Assembly: GCA_020632925.1 (NCBI GenBank)
Contig: JACKER010000007.1
Location: 558,001 to 622,000 of the forward strand
Direction of reading: 5' to 3'
DNA: 64,000 nt
Source: Alphaproteobacteria bacterium
GTDB lineage: Bacteria > Myxococcota_A > UBA796 > GCA-2862545
Shown here: positions 50,096 through 57,704 of the stretch, in pieces
Layout of the letters: each line of letters opens with the position of its first letter
How positions within the stretch are numbered: the stretch's first letter is position 1
Notes under the pieces: generated by a model
The model's database searches: none
What the model was told of the DNA's origin: nothing
The model's input: only the letters and a program-made list of their open reading frames with translations
Position numbers and translations under genes: made by a program

Positions 50096-51659
50096 CGCCG
50101 TCCTCCATCAACGGCGCCAAGCGCCGGGGACGCCAGCCGTAGCCCTGGAGGCCCGGATCCACGCCCTGTTCGGTCAGCCACCGGGCGCGCGCCCACAGCG
50201 CGGCACCCGCCATCAGGTTCACGGCGACGACGCCGACCCGACGCTCGTCGGCGCGCTCGAGGAACGTGCCCCGGGTCCAGTCGTTGAACGCGCCCATCGC
50301 CGGGCCGCACCAGATCTGCAGATCGGTCCGACGGTCGGCCTCGCCCGCGATGGCCCAGCGGCTCGAGAGCCCGAGGTACCACCGGAAGACGAGGGCCATG
50401 CGGTGCTTGGGGTCGCGCGCGGCCTTCTCGAGCTGGCGGGGGTCGCGCTCGGCGAAGAAGGCCTCGCATCCCCGCCAGACCTCCTCGATCGAGGCCCGCA
50501 GGACCTGCGTCTCGAGGCGCTTCACCACGTCGGCCGGCAGCGACTCCAGGCTCGCGTGGTCGCGGTACAGCTCGTACAGCCAGGAGCCGCGCTGCGCGAA
50601 CATCGTCCCTCGGCGCAGGACCTGGACCGTGACGCCGCCCTCGAACATGTCGGACGCGGGCGCCGTCGTCACGTCCGCCATTCCGGCGTCCGCGAGCAGG
50701 CCGCGCGCGAGGTCGGAGGTCCCCGACTCCACGCAGGCCTGGTTCACGGAGCCCGTCAGGACGTAGGCCGCGCCCATCGCGAAGGCGGCGGCCACGGCGT
50801 CGGGCGTGCCCAGCCCGCCCGCGCCGCCCACCCGCACCCGGTGCCCGGTCTCGGCGCCGATCCGATCGCGGAGCGCCCGGAGCAGCGGGAACAGGACGGA
50901 GAGCGGGCGGTGGTCGGTGTGCCCGCCGCTGTCCGCCTCGGCCGTCAGATCGTCCGCCATCGGCAGCCGGGCCGCGAGCCGAGCCTCGTCCTCGGTGATG
51001 CGACCGCCAGCGACCAGCCGCCGCAGGATCTCGTCGGGGGGCGGGCGGAGGAACTTCTCCGCGACCTCGGGACGGCTGACCTTGGCGAGCAGGCGCCTCG
51101 CGGGGACGATCACGCCGTCGGGGCGCGTGCGCAGGCCGCGGGCGCGCAGCTCGACGACCATGGGCGTCAGCGACAGGAAGGCGCTGGTCTCGATCGCGCG
51201 GACGCCGGCCTCCACGAGCAGATCGACCGTCTGTTGCTCCTGGTGCGGCTCGGCCGGGCTGTGGATCAGGTTCACGCCCCAGGGCAGCTCACCGAGCTCG
51301 GAGCGCAGGCGCTGGACGGCTGCGCGGATCCGCGGCGTGTCGAGGCCGGCCGCGCCGAAGAAGCCGAGCCCACCGACGCGCGCGAGCTCCGTCACCACCT
51401 CGACCGAGGCGATGCCGTTGGCCATGGCGCCGGCGCAGTAGGCCAGGACCAGACCGTGGTCCTCGCGGAACGACCGATCGCCGAGGCGCTCGGGGGGCAG
51501 CGCGGGGACGCGGGCGAGGATCTCGCGCCCAGGCGCCACCTCGCCGTCCACGACGCGCACGCCGACACCCTCGCGCACGACGAGGAACGGCCGGTCGAGG
51601 CGCTCCAGGGCAGCGAGCACGGCGCCGCGTCCGGCGAGGTCGTGGGTGGGGGCGGACAT
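50082..51659 (-). CDS. pfaD: PUFA synthase trans-enoyl reductase PfaD/Pfa1-like
   Basis: A 525-residue FMN-dependent enoyl reductase of the nitronate monooxygenase-like TIM-barrel group used in trans by PUFA synthases. It has the N-terminal LVLAYCAGAMANGIASVEVV, GVNLIHSPAEPHQEQQTVDLL, the flavin/active-site stretch EADSGGHTDHRP, GGLGTPDAVAAAFAMGAAYVLTGS-type phosphate binding, and a PfaD-specific C-terminal helical half (MFAQRGSWLYELYR, FRWYLGLSSRWA, DWTRGTFLE). It heads the operon, as pfa1 does in myxobacteria. Its last 14 bases overlap pfaA. Confidence 0.93.
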   Translation of the reverse strand: MSAPTHDLAGRGAVLAALERLDRPFLVVREGVGVRVVDGEVAPGREILARVPALPPERLGDRSFREDHGLVLAYCAGAMANGIASVEVVTELARVGGLGFFGAAGLDTPRIRAAVQRLRSELGELPWGVNLIHSPAEPHQEQQTVDLLVEAGVRAIETSAFLSLTPMVVELRARGLRTRPDGVIVPARRLLAKVSRPEVAEKFLRPPPDEILRRLVAGGRITEDEARLAARLPMADDLTAEADSGGHTDHRPLSVLFPLLRALRDRIGAETGHRVRVGGAGGLGTPDAVAAAFAMGAAYVLTGSVNQACVESGTSDLARGLLADAGMADVTTAPASDMFEGGVTVQVLRRGTMFAQRGSWLYELYRDHASLESLPADVVKRLETQVLRASIEEVWRGCEAFFAERDPRQLEKAARDPKHRMALVFRWYLGLSSRWAIAGEADRRTDLQIWCGPAMGAFNDWTRGTFLERADERRVGVVAVNLMAGAALWARARWLTEQGVDPGLQGYGWRPRRLAPLMEDGDAAA

Positions 51660-51678
51660 GAGCCAGCCCGACTAACCG

Positions 51679-52101
51679 TCAGCCGCCGACGGCTCCACCT
51701 CGCGGGGGACAGGGGACGTCCCGGGCGGGCGGCGGGGGATTGCCACCGACGAAGCAACTGCACACGGCGGGGTCGGCCGTGGTCGACAAGCTGCTCCCGG
51801 CGCACGCGTCCCAGGCCGGATCGGACATGGACGGAGGGCAGGGGAGCGGCACCGCAGGGGGCATCTGCCCGGGTGCACGCACCTCTCCGTCGGGTGGGTG
51901 CGCCACGCAGCCGCCCGTGGTGGTGCGGTAGACCATGCCTCCGCCGTCGACGAACGCGTTGAGCGTGGTGCCCGGCTTCGCCGCCTGCTCGGGGGCGATC
52001 TCGTGGACCTCGCCGAGCGTCCGCGCCGGCTCGGAGCCAGCTGGCGCGCACCCGAGCGCGACCCCGGCGACGACCACGACCGGTACCCTCCTCACGATCA
52101 C
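51679..52101 (-). CDS. Small Cys/Pro-rich lipoprotein
   Basis: A 140-residue exported protein with a hydrophobic N-terminus ending ALGCAPAG. The mature part has six or more cysteines in Pro-rich surroundings (GGCVAHPP, PLPCPPS, DACAGS, AVCSCFVGG, VPCPPRGG), pointing to disulphides rather than metal. The function is unknown. GTG start at 52101; a second GTG two codons later is possible. It lies 19 bp upstream of pfaD on the same strand, so it could lead the PUFA operon transcript. Confidence 0.6.
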   Translation of the reverse strand: MIVRRVPVVVVAGVALGCAPAGSEPARTLGEVHEIAPEQAAKPGTTLNAFVDGGGMVYRTTTGGCVAHPPDGEVRAPGQMPPAVPLPCPPSMSDPAWDACAGSSLSTTADPAVCSCFVGGNPPPPARDVPCPPRGGAVGG

Positions 52102-52146
52102 CCCCGGACCCCACGGTACCGCCGGGAGCGCGCGTTAGGTAGCGGC

Positions 52147-52740
52147 ATGGGTCCACGAGGCTGCCTGTCCCTGCTGGTGCCGGTGCGCTCCGCCCCCACG
52201 ACGCGGGCGCTGCCGCTGCTGTCGGAGGCCGAGGTCCACCCGAAGGACCGCGCCGCCCTGCGTCGCGCGAGGACGGCCGCCGAGGGTGCGTTGGCGTCGA
52301 TCCGTGGAGCGGGCGCCCCGGACATCGCGGTGGACGACCTGACGACGAAGCTCGGGGCGCTGCTGGGCGGACTTCAGCGGCTGGCCGAGGACCTCGGACG
52401 CGCGCGCAGGTTCCTGGAGCAGAACGACCCGGACCGGCTCGCTCGTCAGAAGGCGGACCTCGAGATGCGCCGACTGACGGCGTCTGCCTCCGAGATCGTT
52501 CCGATGCGCGCGGAGGCGAAGGCGCTGGAGGAGCGGGAGCTGCTCGCGGGTCGGGTGCGGAGCGAGCTGGTGGCCCTCGAGGCGCGGCTCGCGGCGGCGG
52601 GGCAGGAGCTGGAGGCGTTCCGCGCGCGCGTCCAGGCGAGGACGGCGATCGACGAGCTGGGGCACGAGGTCGACGCCTACCAGCGAGCGGCCGAGGCGGC
52701 GTTCGAGGCGTTCCGCGCGACGAGGGCCGAGCTCGGCTGA
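52147..52740 (+). CDS. Coiled-coil protein (197 aa)
   Basis: After a short non-helical start, residues 30-197 are long Ala/Glu/Arg/Leu helices with heptad-like spacing (LARQKADLEMRRL, EAKALEERELLAGRVRSEL, LEARLAAAGQELEAFRARV). There is no membrane segment or motif. It is convergent with the FHA protein gene (4-bp gap). It may be a structural or scaffold protein; no family is recognised. Confidence 0.6.
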   Translation: MGPRGCLSLLVPVRSAPTTRALPLLSEAEVHPKDRAALRRARTAAEGALASIRGAGAPDIAVDDLTTKLGALLGGLQRLAEDLGRARRFLEQNDPDRLARQKADLEMRRLTASASEIVPMRAEAKALEERELLAGRVRSELVALEARLAAAGQELEAFRARVQARTAIDELGHEVDAYQRAAEAAFEAFRATRAELG

Positions 52741-52744
52741 GCTG

Positions 52745-54493
52745 CTACGGGTTCTCGTGCCAGGCCAGGCGGGCGCGCGCCACCTCGAGGCCGCGGGTCG
52801 ACGTCCTGCTGTCCACCACGATCCTCAGGTCCACGTTGCCCTCGAGCTTCACGTCGGTGACGCCGCCCGAGTAGCCGACGGTCGCGAGGGGCTTCGGGTC
52901 GCCGCACCCCACCTCCTCGATGGTCATGAACGGCCTGCTGAACAGGGAGCTGAAGCCGTACGACCGGAAGTCGGAGGTGCTGGCCCGCAGCACGAGGCAA
53001 CCTGGCAGCTTGGCCTCGCCCAGCCCCGGGCGTGTGATCGGAACGCTCAGGGAGATGGGGGCGGCCGCCGACCGACTGTCCCGCGGGACCAGCGGGTGCG
53101 CACCCTCCAACACCGTCGCCTGCGGGGGGATGGCGGTCAGGATCGGCGCGTCGGACTCCTTGGTGTCCGCCACGATCTTCGTCGCGCCGACCAGGAAGCC
53201 CGGAGACGACGACATCGCCTCGACCACCGGCTTCCACTGGCGCGGGAGGAAGATCCCGTCGGGGTTCCCGCCGTAGAAGGTGGTCACGTCGTCGACGAGC
53301 GCGCGCCGCCCGGCCGGCGTGAGCGCCATCGCCACGGGCTTGCCGGGGACCTCCCCCTCGAAGCGCAGGTCGGAGATGCAGCCGACGCGGAGCTCCTGGA
53401 TCTGCCCCTCGTCCGTCAGGGCCTGCGCCTTGATCCCCTCGAAGGCCTCTTCGCAGATCAGGTAGTGGATGGGGCGGTGCACGCCGCGCATCCCGAGGAA
53501 CCGGCCGAGGCCGTCGCCGCGGAGCGCGAAGCGACCCACCTTGAGCGGACCGAGCTCGGAGCTCGCCAGACCGGGGAGCTCGATCACCGGCGCTGGCTCT
53601 CCCTTGCTCGCCTTCGCCTTCGCCTTCGCGTGCGGGTCCTCGGGCTCGGGCTCCTCGCCCTCCGGCACCTCGCGGTACCACACGACGACGCCCTCCTGGT
53701 CGATCACGCGGTACTGGCCCTCGTCCATCAGCCAGGTCTCGCCGGAGCAGTCCAACAGCGGGAACTCTCCCGGGTGTTTCGACTTCTGTTGGCAGTCGGC
53801 GGGCAACTCGCCCAGCACCGTCAGCGCGCCTTCGCCCTCCGGACGCACGATGAAGTCACCACCCTTGTCGGTGCGCGTGAGCCAGGCCTCGGGGTGCCCG
53901 TCGTCGTCGTCGTCGGTCACCTTCACACAGCGGAGATCGTCGACGACCACGCCTCGCGTCCTGAGAAAGTGGTCCGGGATGTCGAGCGACTCGATGCCGA
54001 TGGGGCCCAGGGTGGACGGCGGGCAGCTGAGCTTCTGGATGGGCGGAGGCGCGAACGACTGCATGCCGAACAGCACGACCGCCGCGATGACCACGCCCAG
54101 CGCTCCGCCGACGACCCACTTGACCCAGATGGGGGCGAGCCGGGCCTGCTGGACCTCGAAGGTGGTGTCGCCGAAGCGGAGCCGCGTCCCGACGCCGATG
54201 GGGCGGGACTCGCCGCGGACACACTCCTCGTCGACCCAGGTGCCGGTGGCGGACGAGAGATCCTCGACCATGTACCCGGTCTTCGGCGAATACGACACCA
54301 TCGCGTGGTTGATGCTCACCAGCGGGTCGGTCAGCTGGAGGCCCTTGTTGCTCCGGCCGATGGGCAGCCCCTCCTCCAGGGGGATCACGACCTCTTCGCC
54401 AGCGTCCAGGTCGTCCCCGGTGACGGCGACCAGCACGAGCTCGTTCTTGGGCTTCTGCACCGTGGGTGCGGGCGGGGGCGACTGGCGTGCCAT
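52745..54493 (-). CDS. FHA-domain membrane protein
   Basis: A 582-residue protein with an N-terminal cytoplasmic FHA domain (residues about 35-115): GLPIGRSNKGLQLTDPLVSINHAMV and DLSSATGTWVDEE carry the G-R, S-x-x-H and N/T-G signatures for phosphothreonine peptides. One membrane helix follows (WVVGGALGVVIAAVVLFG, residues about 122-142). The outer 430 residues are unrecognised, with Cys residues and an acidic/Lys linker (DPHAKAKAKASKGEP). It could link Ser/Thr kinase signalling to the envelope. The ATG at 54493 lacks a clear ribosome site. Confidence 0.8.
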   Translation of the reverse strand: MARQSPPPAPTVQKPKNELVLVAVTGDDLDAGEEVVIPLEEGLPIGRSNKGLQLTDPLVSINHAMVSYSPKTGYMVEDLSSATGTWVDEECVRGESRPIGVGTRLRFGDTTFEVQQARLAPIWVKWVVGGALGVVIAAVVLFGMQSFAPPPIQKLSCPPSTLGPIGIESLDIPDHFLRTRGVVVDDLRCVKVTDDDDDGHPEAWLTRTDKGGDFIVRPEGEGALTVLGELPADCQQKSKHPGEFPLLDCSGETWLMDEGQYRVIDQEGVVVWYREVPEGEEPEPEDPHAKAKAKASKGEPAPVIELPGLASSELGPLKVGRFALRGDGLGRFLGMRGVHRPIHYLICEEAFEGIKAQALTDEGQIQELRVGCISDLRFEGEVPGKPVAMALTPAGRRALVDDVTTFYGGNPDGIFLPRQWKPVVEAMSSSPGFLVGATKIVADTKESDAPILTAIPPQATVLEGAHPLVPRDSRSAAAPISLSVPITRPGLGEAKLPGCLVLRASTSDFRSYGFSSLFSRPFMTIEEVGCGDPKPLATVGYSGGVTDVKLEGNVDLRIVVDSRTSTRGLEVARARLAWHENP

Positions 54494-54590
54494 GGAGGTC
54501 TCGGTCGATGCGCTCGGGTGAGGGCTTGCGGCGCTCGTTGTACCACCAACCCGCCGCGGATACAGCCGGTTGGTCACCCCGCGGAGCACG

Positions 54591-55325
54591 ATGCCCGGCC
54601 GCCCCGACATGCAGATGATGCTCCCCGAGCTCGAGCCCTGGCATCGGTGGCTGCTCGGCGGCCTGTTCGGGGCCTTCGTGCTCGAGCTCGTGTTGGCGAT
54701 GACGCCGTTGCCGGTCTACTCGCTCGCCTGGTTCAACTTCGGTGCGGGCTTCGAGCCGTGGCAGCCGCTCACGCGCTTCCTCGTGCAGGGTGCGTCGCGT
54801 CAGTCGGTGTTCAACGTCCTGTTGTCGCTGATGGTGCTCTACTTCATGCTCCCGGCGTTGTCCGGGGCCTTCTCCCGCCGGCAGCTCGGGTTCGCCGCGC
54901 TCGCGGGGGCTGTCGGGGCGACGGCACTGCCACTGCTCGCGGACGCGGTCGGTCTCAACGTGCTGGCGCCGGCGCTGGGCTGGCAGTCGCTCGTGATGGT
55001 GCTCCCCGTGCTGTTCGGGCTGCACCGCCCCGACGCCGACGTCTTCCTGGTCGTGTTCCCCATGAAGGCCCGCTGGTTCCTGTGGGGCGGGCTCGTGATC
55101 GCGTTGCTGATGCTGCTCGCCGAGCGGTCGCTCTCGGGCTGGGAGTCGCTCGGCGTGTGGCTGGGGGCGGTCGGCTGGTACCACCTGCTCGGACCGGGTC
55201 GACGCAAGCGGGAGCTGCGCGCGAAGGCCGCGAACATCGAGAGGGAGCTCTCGCGGTTCCAGGTGCTGGAGGGGGGGCGGAGCAAGCCCCAGGGCCGCCA
55301 GACGCCGGACGACACGGTGCACTGA
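54591..55325 (+). CDS. Polytopic membrane protein, rhomboid-like fold without catalytic motif
   Basis: A 244-residue protein with five or six membrane helices and a basic C-tail. The pattern WQPLTRFLVQG...SVFNVLLSLMVLYFMLPAL resembles the first helices of rhomboid and derlin-like proteins, but the GxSG serine motif and the catalytic histidine are not seen (ALGWQSLVMVLP at the expected place). It may be an inactive rhomboid relative. GGAG lies 5 bases before the ATG. Confidence 0.6.
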   Translation: MPGRPDMQMMLPELEPWHRWLLGGLFGAFVLELVLAMTPLPVYSLAWFNFGAGFEPWQPLTRFLVQGASRQSVFNVLLSLMVLYFMLPALSGAFSRRQLGFAALAGAVGATALPLLADAVGLNVLAPALGWQSLVMVLPVLFGLHRPDADVFLVVFPMKARWFLWGGLVIALLMLLAERSLSGWESLGVWLGAVGWYHLLGPGRRKRELRAKAANIERELSRFQVLEGGRSKPQGRQTPDDTVH

Positions 55326-55367
55326 CCGCGAGTTACCCTCTCCCGAACCCCGAGCCCCCGTCGACGC

Positions 55368-56030
55368 TTGACGAAGCACCTGCCCGAGACCGAGCGGAAG
55401 AGCCAGATCCTGCGAGCCGCGCGCGCCGTGTTCATCGAGCAGGGCTACCTCGCCGCCCGCATGGAGGACGTGGCCAAGCGCGCGGGGCTGTCCAAGGGAG
55501 CGGTGTACTTCTACTTCCCGAGCAAGCGCGACCTGTTCATGGCGCTCGTCCAGGAAGAGCACGAGAACACCTACGGCTTCCTCCAGCAGGCCGAGGAGGA
55601 CCACCGGCCCGCCGCGGTCAAGCTCCTGGACCTCGGCCTGAAGTACCTCGACTACTTCGCGGGCCTGAAGTCGCCGCCGCGGTTCTTCCTCATGATGTGC
55701 GAGCAGGGCATCCGCGACGACGAGATCCGCGAGGAGTGCCAGGCGGTCCACCAGCGGTTCGTCGACGCGGCGACGCTGATCCTGGCGCAGGGGATGGCCG
55801 AAGGTGCGTTCCGCGAGTCCGACCCGCAGGCGGTCGCGATGATGCTCAAGGCGCTGATCGACGGGATGGCCGGCCAGTCGGCGATCGGCATCCGCCCCGA
55901 GAAGCTCCGCCTGATGACCGACGGCGTCTCCATGATCCTGCACGGCATCCTCCACCCGGACGCCAAGGGCCTCATCCCGACGACGCTGGACCCGCGTCGA
56001 CTGATGGTCAGCGGGTCGGAGAGCGAGTGA
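55368..56030 (+). CDS. TetR/AcrR-family transcription regulator
   Basis: A 220-residue TetR-type repressor. The DNA-binding domain (residues about 8-55) reads RKSQILRAARAVFIEQGYLA, then MEDVAKRAGLSKGAVYFYFPSKRDLF, the family's canonical helix-turn-helix. The rest is an all-helical ligand and dimer domain (MMLKALIDGMAG near residue 165). The start is a TTG; no better start lies upstream within the domain. Its TGA overlaps the GTG of the beta-propeller gene. Ligand unknown. Confidence 0.88.
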   Translation: MTKHLPETERKSQILRAARAVFIEQGYLAARMEDVAKRAGLSKGAVYFYFPSKRDLFMALVQEEHENTYGFLQQAEEDHRPAAVKLLDLGLKYLDYFAGLKSPPRFFLMMCEQGIRDDEIREECQAVHQRFVDAATLILAQGMAEGAFRESDPQAVAMMLKALIDGMAGQSAIGIRPEKLRLMTDGVSMILHGILHPDAKGLIPTTLDPRRLMVSGSESE

Positions 56031-57157
56031 GGCTCGCCTGGCTGGACGGGCGCCGTCAGCTCCGGCTGGGCGCGGTGGCGATGATGGGGGACGTGCCGCG
56101 GCTGGTGCGCGGCGCGGTCGCCGACCCGGTGTTCGCGGAGTGGGGGCGTGCCGAGCCCGAGGATCTGCACAGCTGGCCGAGCTGGTCGCACGACGGCACC
56201 CGTCTGGCCGCGTTCCGCACCGCGCGCGACGGCTCGGGCTCACGGCTCGTGGTGGTGGACGAGGGGCTCGTGTCCGAGTCGGAGTCGGCCCCGACCCAGG
56301 ATCTGCCGATCCACCTGGCGTGGTCGCCGAACGACCGCCGGATCGCCGTCCTCGCGCAGGCCGACGATCGCTTGCGGGCGTATCAGGTCGACGCGGACCA
56401 GCCGGAGCGCTCGGCCGAGCTGATCGACGGCACACCGCTGTTCTTCTCCTGGGTGGACGACGAACGGCTCGTCGCCCACGCGGGCGGCGCCCGATCGGTC
56501 GTGGCCACGGTCACGTCCACCTGGCGGACGGAGCTGCCGGGGACGCCGGGCGCGTTCACGACGCCGGTGTTGGCCGGCGGCCAGGTGGTGTGGGTGTCGC
56601 GCGCCGGCTCGCGCATGCTGCTGCTGGCGACGTCGCCGAGCGGGGTGCCGAGCCGCGAGCTCGAGGTGCTGGATGGCTTCGCGGCGATGGTGCCCGGCGC
56701 CGACGGCACCGTCCTGCGCGCGGTGTCCTCCGACCCCGACGGTCCCTACCGCGACCTGCGCGCGCTCGACGCGACCACCGGACGGCTGAACCGCGTGTCG
56801 GACGCCGAGGCGATGGCCTTCTTCCCCGCGGGGAAGCGGGTCGTGGTGGTGCGGCGTCGCCCTCGCGGCGGCGGCGTCTCGTTCCTGGTGGTGTCGGCCG
56901 ACGGTCGCGACGAGCAGCTCGTGATCGAGTTCGAGCCCAGCCGTGACCTGCGGTTCTGGCTGCGCTTCTTCGAGCAGATCTCGCCCACCCACCCCATCGT
57001 CGACCGGGCGGGGACCTGCCTCGCGCTCGCTGGGAACCCGGTGGGCGGCGAGGCGGGCGCTCCGCCGCGGATCTGGCTGGTCCCGCTCGACGGCGGCCGC
57101 CCGATCGACCTGGGAGAGGGTACGTTCGCGACCTTCGGTCCCGACGAGGAGTCCTGA
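56027..57157 (+). CDS. WD40/TolB-like beta-propeller protein
   Basis: A 376-residue protein built from repeated blades such as PSWSHDGTRLAAFRTARDGS, LAWSPNDRRIAVLAQADD and FFPAGKRVVVVRRRPRGG. These match PD40/TolB-type propeller units. There is no signal peptide, so it is probably cytoplasmic and protein-binding. The GTG start overlaps the TetR stop by 4 bp, and its stop overlaps the next start by one base, making a three-gene operon. Confidence 0.75.
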   Translation: MRLAWLDGRRQLRLGAVAMMGDVPRLVRGAVADPVFAEWGRAEPEDLHSWPSWSHDGTRLAAFRTARDGSGSRLVVVDEGLVSESESAPTQDLPIHLAWSPNDRRIAVLAQADDRLRAYQVDADQPERSAELIDGTPLFFSWVDDERLVAHAGGARSVVATVTSTWRTELPGTPGAFTTPVLAGGQVVWVSRAGSRMLLLATSPSGVPSRELEVLDGFAAMVPGADGTVLRAVSSDPDGPYRDLRALDATTGRLNRVSDAEAMAFFPAGKRVVVVRRRPRGGGVSFLVVSADGRDEQLVIEFEPSRDLRFWLRFFEQISPTHPIVDRAGTCLALAGNPVGGEAGAPPRIWLVPLDGGRPIDLGEGTFATFGPDEES

Positions 57158-57633
57158 TGCCCGTGCGCGATGCCCTGTCCTCCCTGTTGTCCCGCGCGGT
57201 CGAGCGACGGGTCCGCGAGTGGATCCGCGACGCCAACGCCGCGGACGACGCGCGCATCGCGGAGCTCGAGGGCGAGATCGAGAAACTCAAGAAGAAGCTG
57301 TCGATGACGCAGGGGGCGATCCAGGCGTCGACCGCCGAGCTGATGAAGCTCAAGGGGGCCGCCGACGAGAGCCGCAACGTCGCGCAGCAGGCGATGCAGC
57401 GGGCGACGAGCGCCCTGGCGGCGGCGGAGTCGGCGACCGAGGGCGTGACCGCGCTCGAGCTCCACCTCGCCGAGCACGCGGAGCCGGAGCCCGAGGACAC
57501 GGGGTCCGAGCCGGAGCCGGAGCCGGAGCCCAAGGGGGACCACCTCTGCCAGGTGGACGGCTGCGACAAGCCCGTGCGCGCCAAGGGGTACTGCGCCCGG
57601 CACTACCAGCAGTGGAAGCGCGGGACGTTGTGA
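57157..57633 (+). CDS. Coiled-coil protein with C-terminal zinc-binding motif
   Basis: A 158-residue protein. Residues 20-105 form a coiled coil (IAELEGEIEKLKKKL), followed by a Glu/Pro linker (PEPEDTGSEPEPEPEP) and a C-terminal Cys/His cluster: CQVDGCDKPVRAKGYCARHY then QQWKRG. This CxxxxC...CxxHYxxW motif occurs at the end of various bacterial and phage DNA- or protein-binding proteins. It overlaps the propeller gene by one base. Confidence 0.7.
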   Translation: MPVRDALSSLLSRAVERRVREWIRDANAADDARIAELEGEIEKLKKKLSMTQGAIQASTAELMKLKGAADESRNVAQQAMQRATSALAAAESATEGVTALELHLAEHAEPEPEDTGSEPEPEPEPKGDHLCQVDGCDKPVRAKGYCARHYQQWKRGTL

Positions 57634-57634
57634 T

Positions 57635-57704
57635 CCGACGGGTCAGGTGAATACGTGGGCGGCCCACGCCGGTCGCCACGCGCCGGTCACCTGTCGGAGG
57701 CAAC
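57635..57704 (+). promoter_or_regulatory. Structured leader of the aldehyde dehydrogenase gene
   Basis: CAGGTGA (57644-57650) and TCACCTG (57687-57693) form a perfect 7-bp stem, extended by CCGA/TCGG, and enclose a GTGGG-CGG-CCCAC hairpin and a CCGG/CCGG pairing. The outer strand touches the GGAGG ribosome site of the ALDH gene, so folding could affect translation. It matches no riboswitch class I recognise. Confidence 0.45.

Noticed and set aside
37665..50287. Long plus-strand frames of over 2200 codons across the PUFA genes
   Set aside because: They are antisense to megasynthase domains with intact catalytic motifs; composition is low-complexity Arg/Gly/Ala.
52757..56026. Long plus-strand frame joined to the beta-propeller gene
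   Set aside because: It is antisense to the FHA protein and out of frame with the rhomboid-like and TetR genes; the propeller starts at GTG 56027.
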